A DNA stretch of 64,000 bases from Ulota crispa (taxonomy: Eukaryota; Streptophyta; Bryopsida; Orthotrichales; Orthotrichaceae), in the NCBI GenBank assembly GCA_963920765.1, contig OY987245.1, positions 9,750,727 to 9,814,726 on the forward strand, given 5' to 3'. Position numbers and translations under genes: made by a program. Below, one piece after another: positions 33,001 through 41,500 of this stretch; the first letter of the stretch is position 1; each line of letters starts with the position of its first letter. The notes under the pieces are model-generated. The model saw only the letters and a list, made by a program, of their open reading frames with translations, was not told where the DNA came from and did not search any database.

Positions 33001-33409
33001 TTCGTTTTAAGAACTTTATCAGGATTGATAAAAATAGGTATGTACTCGTATATGTGTTGATTGCTCTAAGACAAGTATCCCAAAGTAAATATGGATCATT
33101 TGTTATGCTTCGCATATAATTGAGTGTAGAATTTTGCTGATTTATGAGTTCTTGTATAATTGCATCCTTTTTCATAAGATCTTCTTTTGCTTTGATTTCT
33201 TTATATATTTTGTGTTCTTTTTCACGTTCGTAATCTTGTAGTATAATTGTATTATCACAATATTTATGTAACCACAAGCTCAAATATTCAATAGGATCTT
33301 GTGGTCTATTAAGTGTCACGGCTGAACATGCTTGTACTAAAACCTTTCCAACCATTCTATCAACATACTCTGCATCATAGGCTTCTCCATATTTTTCCGT
33401 TGCTGCCAT
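21051..33409 (-). CDS. RSP2: Radial spoke protein 2-like axonemal protein (DPY-30, GAF-like, dynein-stalk-like)
   Basis: Proposed exons: 33046-33409, 32808-32909, 31658-31959, 31141-31213, ~30896-31013, 30122-~30530, 28442-29095, 25137-25226, 24903-24974, 24606-24650, 23907-23999 and 21051-21344. Phases agree at every junction except exon 5/6, which is uncertain. The protein is about 870 aa. The N-terminus has a DPY-30 dimerisation motif (RPQDPIEYLSLWL). A GAF-like part follows (GCPRVGAYFVAPM ... LLCCDTL ... GNGRPF). Next come a Lys/Glu coiled coil, a long acidic Glu-Pro segment, and a segment resembling the dynein microtubule-binding stalk (VENKALLHLLG; PNLLDKVLKDYDP; CVGFLLQQWILACKKT). It ends in an Ala/Glu coiled coil. 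Chlamydomonas RSP2 is known to have DPY-30 and GAF regions. The likely role is in the flagellar radial spoke of motile sperm. RSP2 orthology is inferred. Confidence 0.7.
21576..22226. mobile_element. TTAA-flanked element, subfamily B copy 3, in the last RSP2 intron
   Basis: The left end is TTAACCCCTCAGCGCCCC and the right end GAGGGGTTAA at 22226. The 651-bp interior is collinear with 6162-6813 and 9990-10644. Its right TTAA (22223-22226) is also the left TTAA of the next element. Confidence 0.82.
22223..23007. mobile_element. TTAA-flanked element, subfamily C copy 1
   Basis: The left end is TTAACCCCTAAAGGACCAAA. The right end is a decayed CGCTTAGTGGTTAA at 23007. The body is closely similar to 59756-60512, including a shared open stretch over 'ggaagcccaccctcccatgt'. 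That frame is probably fortuitous, as it has no start or domain in common with any known family. Confidence 0.75.
24157..24455. mobile_element. Mutator-like MITE, long inverted ends (copy 1)
   Basis: Inverted ends of about 90 bp begin GGGGAAATTTGATGGATACT at the left; the right end finishes 'ggcatccatcaaatcttccc'. The flanks tataattaa (24148-24156) and taaaatcaa (24456-24464) match at 7 of 9 positions. This fits an aged 9-bp Mutator target duplication. It lies in an RSP2 intron. Confidence 0.65.
25428..25735. mobile_element. MITE with GCATCTCCA ends and TAA target duplication
   Basis: The left end GTGCATCTCCACTAGTGG and right end CCGATGGAGATGCCC are inverted, with TAA at 25425-25427 and 25736-25738. 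It is 308 bp with no coding capacity. The ends resemble the 1918-2300 element. It lies in the long RSP2 intron between 25227 and 28441. Confidence 0.7.
26487..27068. mobile_element. Stowaway-type MITE
   Basis: The ends CTCCCTCTGTCCCAATATAA and the complement of 27043-27068 (CTCCCTCTGTCTCATTATAA) are the classic Stowaway terminus. TA lies outside each end (26485-26486 and 27069-27070). The length is 582 bp. It is in the same RSP2 intron as the preceding MITE. The interior shows an internal repeat around 'tttttgcatggaa.t..ggtgtc.aaa.gac'. Confidence 0.88.
28184..28442. repeat. Five 62-65 bp tandem units repeating an RSP2 splice donor
   Basis: GGTACCTTATTTT recurs at 28184, 28246, 28309, 28372 and 28437. 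On the gene strand each is AAAATAAG|GTACC, the 3' end of exon 7 plus its donor. The units starting at 28184 and 28246 also repeat the exon-end coding for AYNLLVENK-like residues; the two units starting at 28309 and 28372 carry a different body with 'tgaaagt.gaaa.aaaaacac'. The true exon end is taken as 28442, because the next exon joins there in phase. Confidence 0.85.
29136..29266. repeat. Tandem repeat of ~27 bp in RSP2 intron 6
   Basis: About five imperfect copies of 'gtgtgaataatttgacgtgcatt' are present, with the last two nearly identical. Confidence 0.8.
29291..29545. repeat. Tandem repeat of ~65 bp in RSP2 intron 6
   Basis: Four copies each contain 'cctgaaaat.tcaagtc', 'agatgaattttcaagata' and 'agtaaac..c.aagtg'. 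It is adjacent to the 27-bp array and there is no coding signal. Confidence 0.85.
31991..32420. mobile_element. MITE-like element with AGGGGTAGTCAC ends in RSP2 intron 2
   Basis: AGGGGTAGTCAC near 31991 and GTGACTACCCCT near 32420 are inverted, with AAT outside both ends. The interior is an imperfect palindrome with 'gagaatg' and 'cattctc' blocks. The element is about 430 bp with no coding frame. Confidence 0.65.
32447..32756. mobile_element. Mutator-like MITE with perfect 9-bp target duplication (copy 2)
   Basis: Inverted ends of about 90 bp begin GGGAAAATTTCATGGATGTC. The 9-bp sequence tagaattat directly flanks both ends (32438-32446 and 32757-32765), which is diagnostic for Mutator-type transposition. 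Length 310 bp, no coding capacity. Confidence 0.88.
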
Positions 33410-36006
33410 TTTATTGTACTATATTCTTGGTTTCAATGTATTGCAATAATATTACAAAAACGCAATGAGTATAAGTTTTTAACGTGCTTATTCACTGAAA
33501 AAAAAGTTGAGTAGAGACTAATAGGCTTCAATTAAACAAACATATCAAATTTCACTATTTCTTCCACTCAGTTTATGAGAAATGGTGTGATAGTTTAAAA
33601 ATATCAATTAAATGGTTATTTCATATGTGTTTAGAAAAAAAGTTGAGCATAAATTTCAAAAATCAAGAACATGTGAATTTTTTAATGCTAAAACCTAAAC
33701 TTATGTAGAATCAATGAAGAAAGAATTTCAAGTTTTCTGATGCTAATGTCAATTAGTTCATGTGTTTCTATATATTCATATTTTTCTTTAAATTATTGTG
33801 ATATTATTGTGGTACAATTATTTAATAATTGGGGAAGCTTTCATGAGAAAACTATATTGGTGTCCCAATTTATGTTGACATTTTACAATTATTTCATTTT
33901 GATTTACAATAAAACACAATTTCTTTGGAGAAACTCATTAGCAAGTGTATCAAAATTCAAGAGAGTACTTTCTACAAATATGTGCCTTGTAGATTTGTAT
34001 AGGTGGAGCAATACCTTTATTATTTATGTTCTTTAATTTTATAGTGTTTTACTCAAGTTAATCATGCTACTAAATCAAAGTAACCTCTTTAATATCACAT
34101 ATCCACTAGATGCAATTCAAAGGCTCATCAAAAAAATTACTTTGCATTCTATTCAACATATGAAAACTAATAAAATTCTAATGGTGAATGCATAGCATAG
34201 CATGTGCCAATTAATAATTACTTATAAAACACTTGCACAAAGTCTTGTAGGATTTATTTGTATTTTTCTGGACGACTTTGAGGCAAATAAAGCAAAGTCA
34301 AAGATTTTTGGAAGATCTATAATTATTTGAAAGAATCAATCATTAAAAATTAAAAATTAGTTTGTTTTGATGCCATTATCAAACAATCATTGATTCCACA
34401 AATATATGTGTTATCAATGAAAAATTGTGGATTTTATTTTTTGTCATAATATAAATGGGTATCATAAAACTTTATCATTTTTTTAGCACAACTTTAAAAA
34501 CCCTTTTATAATGCATATACACAAAAGAATGCTACAATGTATTTAGTTTTTAAAAATTTGTTACAAATTGAACATTCAAATACTAGCTAGTAGGCCAATG
34601 TAATGCACCTACTTCCCTCCCCAAGGACATTCTAGTATTTTACCAAGTGAATTTGTGCCATCCAATTTAATGGATTGATTTGATTCCAAAAGGAATAAAG
34701 ACCCATCTTGAACTTTGGGTTTTTTTGGACAACCTTATTCTTTTATTTTTTTGTTTATTTAATTTATTTTTCATCTTTTAAATAAACATGCGCCCAAATA
34801 GGAGTTCTATGCTACAACATTACATTTGCAATTTGAATGAGCAACTTAAAGTTTCTTAATTGAAGTGTATTTTATATCTTGCCACAACAAGCCTATCAAG
34901 TAACTAAGTAACATTTTTGTTTGATATTGTTTGGTTCCTTCAACCACAAGTTCATTAACTTTGGTCTTGAATTAATACCATGTTAAAGTTTGAATGTGAT
35001 GTAATCATATTGATTGAAAAAACTTATATGTTTGTAGTACATTTTCAAAATGCTTTGTAACTGAAATGAACATTTTTGTAAATAATAAATGTTTTTTAAT
35101 TCATAAATGCTATGCATATAGCATATTATCTTCACTTTTTTTTTTAAATTAAATTTTTTTTTATGGTGACCCGCAAATCGCTTTGCATGCTAACTTGCAT
35201 GGGCTCTATTACCCAACAATAAGAAAATTGACGTTGTATAGACAACACAGACCAATCTAGAACAAAGGACACAAGGATTTAGGATTTTAAGATTTGAATA
35301 TTGTAGTCAAAAAGTTTTTTATTGTAATCGAATTGTAGATCTTCCATGAGAATGAAATTATTCCTGGACATACCAACAATATTGATTTTACATCACCTTT
35401 GTGAACAATGAATTTATTCATGGCCTAAATATAAATTAATTTTGTAATTATGTACTCCAATTAACACATGCTATTACTGTATGTATAAACAAGTATTTGA
35501 AAGTATCACTTTTTGGTAATAATTCATATGTACTTTTGATTCCATTATTTTTATTTTTTGTCTTTCACTTTGAGGCAATTTTGAGGTGCTTCACAGTGAC
35601 TTCATTAATTAATTTAGCAAATGTACAACAAGTATCATGAACATAGCTTCAATCGTATCTAATAAATTTTTAGTCTTCATTATATATTTTACTTCATATT
35701 TAGAGACACAAGAATCCACATTGTACAATTTGGATGTTTTTTTGCAGTCTTGAATATTGTAATCAATTATTTTCACATAAATTTTGGCCAAAGTGTGTGA
35801 ATCTAAAGTTTTCAATCCAGCCCACATCATACAACTTGGTGCAGTTGCAAACAATAATTTCTAAAAGTCAAACTTGAAAGGTTACCTCTAAAATATCGTA
35901 CTTGGTTACATGAAACCTTAAGGTGGCTTATTTTTTTTTAGCTATGCATGACTTCTTTTAAAGCTATATGTAAAACATCGTAATAGCCCGTGGGAGTTTG
36001 TGTGTT
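33410..36006. other. AT-rich intergenic DNA upstream of the RSP2-like gene
   Basis: No gene is seen. The proximal part must contain the RSP2 promoter, but no recognisable motif could be singled out. Short frames such as 33740-34036 have no domain. Confidence 0.4.
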
Positions 36007-36650
36007 GGGAAAATTTCATGGATACCTCTGAAGTTTGCAATATTTACATAGATAAGATAGAAATACCATAAACGGTTAAGGGGAATTTCTTGAGAAATTA
36101 AGCTTAATTTGTGGAGAAACAAGGATAAGGAAGAGTGCAAAAACAAAATAAAATAAAATACTCAAGAATGAATATTTTATGCAATATAAATGTGAATTTA
36201 GGGTTTGGAATGATTTTGGTTTCATAGGTGCACCTTAAACAACTACCTTTAGAACTTTGATCCAAACAAGTTTGAACCAATCAAATGCGAGGAAATAGCA
36301 TCTTTTCAAAATCTTTTTCAAAACCAGCTCTTGTTGATTTCAGAACAGTTTACGCCCCCATTATTGGGGAGTAACCGTTTATGGTATTTCTACCTTACCC
36401 CTGTTTTTTTCAAGAATTACACAAATATCCTTGGACCAATATTTTTAGGTATTTATTTGTTGTGCTTGTGCTTTCTTCATGACCAATGTTGAAGAAGGAA
36501 ATGTAATGGAACAAAAGAAAGTGTACGCACAAAGGAAGAAAAGAAGTGACATGCACAACAAAACAAACGCTTAAAAATTTTGGTCCATGCGTATTTGTGT
36601 AATTTCTGAAAAAGCACGGGTATCTGCAGGGGTACCCATGAATTTTTCCT
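36007..36650. mobile_element. Mutator-like MITE (copy 3) interrupted by another element
   Basis: The left end GGGAAAATTTCATGGATACC and a right end complementary to it are flanked by ttgtgtgtt (35998-36006) and ttgtatgtt (36651-36659), an 8 of 9 match. It belongs to the same family as 24157-24455 and 32447-32756. A 341-bp insertion at 36055-36395 splits the left terminal repeat. Confidence 0.82.
36055..36395. mobile_element. Nested MITE with AGRTAGAAATACCATAAACG ends, TA target
   Basis: The ends are inverted: AGATAGAAATACCATAAACG at the left, and the right end reads CGTTTATGGTATTTCTACCT to 36395. TA lies outside each (36053-36054 and 36396-36397). Removing it and one TA gives 'catagatacccctg', the uninterrupted sequence of the host MITE family. 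This fixes the order of insertions. Confidence 0.85.
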
Positions 36651-36706
36651 TTGTATGTTTAGGTACTGATGTACGATATTACGCTTTCTCACCATTTCTT
36701 TCCGAT

Positions 36707-36831
36707 TCAGCCTTTTCTTTTCTGCTTCCGCTTTTTCTCTCCGATATGATCTGTTTCTTTCCCACTTCAGCCTTTTCTTTCCCGCCTCAGCCTTTTCTTT
36801 CCCGCTCCAGCCTTTTCTTTCCCCCTTCAAC
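36707..36831. repeat. Pyrimidine-rich ~18-bp tandem repeat
   Basis: Several copies of 'cagccttttctttccc' with variable spacers lie at the edge of a GC-rich island. The Lys/Glu-rich minus-strand frame through it is a repeat artefact. Confidence 0.75.
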
Positions 36832-37195
36832 CTTTGGTTGCGGCACAAGATCGACTACACCACCACGAGCAGCGCGTCGTCGTCAAATGTCGACGCCCGC
36901 GCACTGGATGCCACAAATGTGGCCTCCTCAATTGTCACTCCTTTCCAATCCTTCCTTTCCAATCCCTCCCTAGTCTCCAAGTCTCCATGCTCCGGCGTCG
37001 CCTCCGCCACGGGTGCTCACGCAGCCGCACCACCTGACCCACCCGTAGCAGCACAGCAGCACCTGCAGCATTTCGGAACCGCCATGGCATCGCCCCTGCC
37101 GCCCCACGCCTACCACACGCCCTCGGTGAATTCCCTCGCTCCCTCATTGCTCCACCTCCACCTCATTCTTATCGCACTCCCTCGCTCAGCTCTTG
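36832..37195. other. GC- and CpG-rich island, no gene assigned
   Basis: Composition changes sharply to GC-rich. Several overlapping frames (for example 36838-37230 plus) are open, but none has a recognisable domain. It may be a promoter or untranslated first exon for the plus-strand PPR gene downstream. Confidence 0.4.
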
Positions 37196-37430
37196 TACGA
37201 ATCCGCTCTTTTAATAACTCGCTCTTGTAATAACTCGCTCTTGTAGGAATCCGCTCTTGTAATAACTCGCTCTTGTAGGAATCCGCTCTTGTAATAACTC
37301 GCTCTTGTAGGAATCCGCTCTTGTAATAACTCGCTCTTGTAGGAATCCGCTCTTGTAATAAATCGCTCTTACAATAACTCGCTCTTGTAATAACTCCGCT
37401 CTTGTAATAACTCGCTCTTGTTATTCTTTT
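37196..37430. repeat. Minisatellite of 16-bp units
   Basis: Repeats of 'ctcgctcttgtaataa' alternate with 'tccgctcttgtaggaa', giving a 32-bp higher-order unit repeated four to five times with edge variants. Confidence 0.92.
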
Positions 37431-37436
37431 GTATTA

Positions 37437-38235
37437 GTGGAAATTCCGCAGTGACTCCAATTTCAGTTGACAACTTTTATTACTTCTGAGCTGAGCTGCG
37501 AAATGTTCTCCTACTCGTGAAGAAACTTGCCGGTGCGGTCGGCTTGATTCCTCAAATTAGAGAGATGGAGAAAGAGTGGTGAATTGGTCGACTGTCTTGT
37601 GAAGGATTTTCAGAAATTTCTTGTTGAGGTAGTCGAGGTTTAAGTTATCTAGTGTTTATGAATTTGGAAGAAAGTTCGTAGGGAACATTGTGGTGGTAAT
37701 AATCGTTGTTGCGGTTCAGTACGCTTAGGGTTTAGGTATCTTGATAATCCTTCTTTATGTTAGCTGAATTCTTTAAATACAGGAAATGTCGCATTTCTTT
37801 TATACTGCAAAAGAGCAGGAAGTTATTGAATTATTGTACCGAAATCAGCTCTTGCTTGTAGGAATTTGGCGTTGGTATTTCTCAGTGGAAATTGCGCTGT
37901 GACCTTACTTCAGTATGTGATCGTCTCACTTCTGAGGTCCGAATTTTTCGAGGACAGTTGCTGTTTTTGAGTGGTTGGATTTTTGGAAAATGAAGAGATG
38001 GAAGGAGTGGTGAATTGTTAGAAATCTTCGTTAAGGAGTTGGCTTTGAAGGTATTTGAGGCTCTATAAGTGCTTATGAATCTGGATGAATGTGTGGTAGG
38101 TAGTGGTAGTAATTGATGTTCTGCACAATTAGGGTTTAGGTAGCTTGCTATTTTTCTGTACATGAGCTGGATTCTTTAATTACAGGAGCTATCTCATTTC
38201 TCAGCTATCGCATTCTGCATAAGAGCAGGAAAGCG
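37437..38235. repeat. Diverged tandem duplication of a ~400-bp leader before the PPR-SMR gene
   Basis: 37437-37820 and 37876-38235 align in order. Shared phrases are 'gtggaaatt.cgc.gtgac', 'agagatgga..agtggtgaatt', 'ttagggtttaggta.ctt', 'gctg.attcttta..tacagga' and 'aagagcagga'. Each copy has one telo-box-like AGGGTTTA (37727 and 38130), a motif often found in plant promoters. Confidence 0.8.
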
Positions 38236-38582
38236 GATTGCGTTCTTGTGTTATTGCATTAGCAAGTCATTTGATTGTTTGGCACCCTGTTAGCATTGTG
38301 TGTAAAATAGAATCCTTGAGATATTAGACGACGAATTTGTGAAAAAGATCCTTACGAGCACAGATTTTAGTGCCGTCATTGTAAATTGCGGGGCGAATTT
38401 ATTACCTATTAACGCTGTGATAGGCTAAAAAACGTACCTTCGGCTGGCAGTATTCTCAGGAAGCAGCAGCGCAAGCAACCTTTAGCTTGAAGTTTTGTGT
38501 GTATTAATGCAACGTCTGCAGAAACTTAGGCAAGCATGTACTTTGGTCGAGCATTCCGCTGGAAATTGATTATTCTCGTTTG

Positions 38583-41500
38583 ATGCAGTGTTTGACAAGG
38601 GTATCTGGTCTCTCAAGCAGTAGTTCAGGAGAAGTTTTTGGCAGGGAGCTGGTGACGGTGTGCTATGGATCTCGTCAACCTCGAAAATTGTATAGCACAA
38701 GGTAAGTAATTGGCTTCAAGATAGATTTTTTTTACTTTCAGCATTCTGAACCCTGACCTGAATTTTTTATGCTTCCAAGTTGATGGTATTATTCAAATTT
38801 TCAGGCCTAGTTTAGGAGCAGCTCCTGCGGAGTTAGTCGTTGAACCCTCAACCGAGGAAAAGCCGCGAAGCAAATCTAGAGAGAAGAATCGTAGGGGTGG
38901 AGGGGCTGGTGGACGTCAGCGTCTGAGAGCTCGTGGAAAACCTGGGATAACTAAGGAAGCCTCCAAAACCGTAAGTCAAAAATCATCAATGTAGTGTTAT
39001 TTTCAGCGTAGGAGAGGACTAGCATTGTTTTTGGTATGGCACCCGTGAAGTTTTCTCTTCCGTCACAAGCGTGCAGTCAAAATGTTCTATGAGGGATCAA
39101 CGTTGTGAGGGCACACTCTTGCGGCTCTATTTAGTCTATATGCTTTTTTTCCGTACTTGTGTCTGGAGACTGGGGAGGGCGTGCATCTGTTTGAGCATTT
39201 GAAATGGTGTTTCACAGTCTGAGGTGCTGTTTCCTCTCCCCCTTGTGATCGCGGGAATGGGAGTTGTGGATGCAGTCATATACGCCAAAGTTGGAATGGC
39301 TGAAACAGGAGGGCATAGATCTTACCAACGAGGTAGGTCGTCACCACAAATCACTGCATGCTTGTATAGCATTTTTATGCTTTGAGAGTACCGATAGTAT
39401 TCTTTGTTGTTTTGCCAATTAATACATGTCCGTGGTTCATTCACAGATTGAGTTGCATATTCTTTCACCCTTGTATTGGTTCTATGTCAACATACAGCTC
39501 CAAGATTTGTGGTCAAAATATAAAAATCAGGTCTAAGGTTGTCATGTTGGTGTGGACAGTGCATTCTTGATCAAGATGAGTTATGCTCTCGAAGCGCTAC
39601 AGGATTATTGAAATTACAACAAACTATATGGCGTATCAACCGATCAATCAGTGGCTGTTCATCTGTAACAGAAGCTTTGGAAGTTGTGAATGAGATGAAA
39701 GCTGCCGGCATTGATGCTGCTAATGAAGGTATTAGTAGCAGCCTGTCAGGATTTTTGGTGTTTACAATGTCAACAACGTGTCAGGAGGCCTTCTTTCAGG
39801 CTTTATCTTACGTGATCCAGATCTTGTGTCAAAGCCCTCCACAGCGTCAATATCTCAAGCTTCTTGTGTTTGGGTGCCATTACAAAATGGTTGGTTTTCA
39901 AAGTACTTACACACTTGGGAAGACTTGTTTCTTACATCAATGATCTGCTTTCGGGGCTCTATTGTGGAATTCAGGAACCTATCTGGCTCTGATTACAGTA
40001 TGTAGACGACAACAACAAGGAGACATGGCTTTGAGCATATACGAGGTTGGCTGTTATTGTCCACCTTTGTAGCGCGTCGTATGATTGTTTTCTATGTACA
40101 CGTCGGTTGGGGGATGTTCTTGACAATGGCATTGTTCTTCTTTGCGTTGATATATCAAGACCTGAATGACCTAAATGCTGCAGTGCTCACAGAACTTGCC
40201 AATTCTGACACTGGATGCATCAGTAAATATACCGTTCTTCCCCAAAGCTAAATAAAAAAGATTGCAGCGATTCGATGACAAAATTTGGGTATCGTTTGTA
40301 AAATTTGAAATGCTTCAGAGCATGACAGTCAAGCTGATTTGTTTTAACAGACAATGAAGGAAGCGGGGGTAAAGCCAGGTGTGCTAACGTACAACACTAT
40401 CATTTCTTGCTGTCAACAATCAAAACGTTTGGAGGATGCTTTTCGAATCAAGGTTCAAGTTCTCTTCTTCTTTTTAAGTCTTTAACATGCTTGCTAGTAC
40501 TGAGCACTAGTGTGTAATGGAGGTAGCTAGAAACAGCAAAGGGAACGCATATTGTTTGGAGCGTCCTAGGTATCCAGCGTAGGAATTTTACCTGGATGTG
40601 TCAATCAAAATTGGCGGTGGTTCTGCGCAAGCTTGCGATTTTCTGGCTCCACTTTATTGACTAAACCTCAATCGCAAACTTTGGCGGATGACTCGTGGTC
40701 AATTGTGGGAGAGATTGCTCATGACTCAAACTGGATTTTCTATTGGCAGAGAGAAATGGAGGCAGCAGGTGTAAAACCTGATGTTGTAACATACACTGCA
40801 CTTATGGCTCTGGTTGTTAAAACAGGACCTTATCGGGGTCGGTCCACTCCTACACAGCGGTGGGCATGCTTCACCTCGTAGAGTGTTCCGCTGCCATTCG
40901 TTTTCGATAAGCTGGTTCCTATTTATAGTTTTTTGGACTTAATTACGTGAAAGTGTTTTTGGGCTTACAATTCTCTTGGCTGTTGAGCAGATTGGAGAAA
41001 ACGTTACAATTATATCAAGAGATGCTGGATCAAAACATTCGACCAGATTCTATTACGTATAATACGTTAATGTTTGCCGGTGCACAAGCCAAGATGCCTG
41101 GGAAAGTGTTGGTAAGTATTCTGAGAAAACTTCGCAATTATATGTGTTTATCAGGCAATATTCCTGAAAGGGATCTAGAAGACAGTTGAGTATGTTTTTT
41201 CGTGTAGGTAGAAATGGCCTTTTGGACGCTTGTGGTCTTCTAGTTTTATTGTCTGGACAATTTAGAAAGAAGCGACGTCTCTGAGATTTCGACTACTTCT
41301 TGCAGGAAATTTATCGGACGATGGTCGGTGCTGGAGTTCCACCCGACCAATTCACTTTTGGTTTTATTCTAGAATCAGCAGGAGCTGGGGGCCGGCTGAA
41401 GGTAGCATTAGAGGTCTTCGAAGAAATGCGAGCAGCTGGGGTGGCCCCAAAAACTAACACCTACAATTTCCTCATTGAAGCATGTGCGTCAGCCCCAAGC

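Noticed and set aside
36477..36848. Lys/Glu-rich minus-strand frame
   Set aside because: It arises from the pyrimidine-rich tandem repeat on the plus strand and runs into a MITE.
37196..37430. CRISPR-like regular repeat array
   Set aside because: Units are contiguous 16-bp tandem repeats without unique spacers, and the genome is eukaryotic; it is a minisatellite.
39218..39332. Longer exon beginning at 39218 in the PPR-SMR gene
   Set aside because: The frame gives an unlikely hydrophobic stretch. The acceptor before 39276 gives SYTPKLEWLKQEGIDLTNE and keeps phase 0 on both sides.
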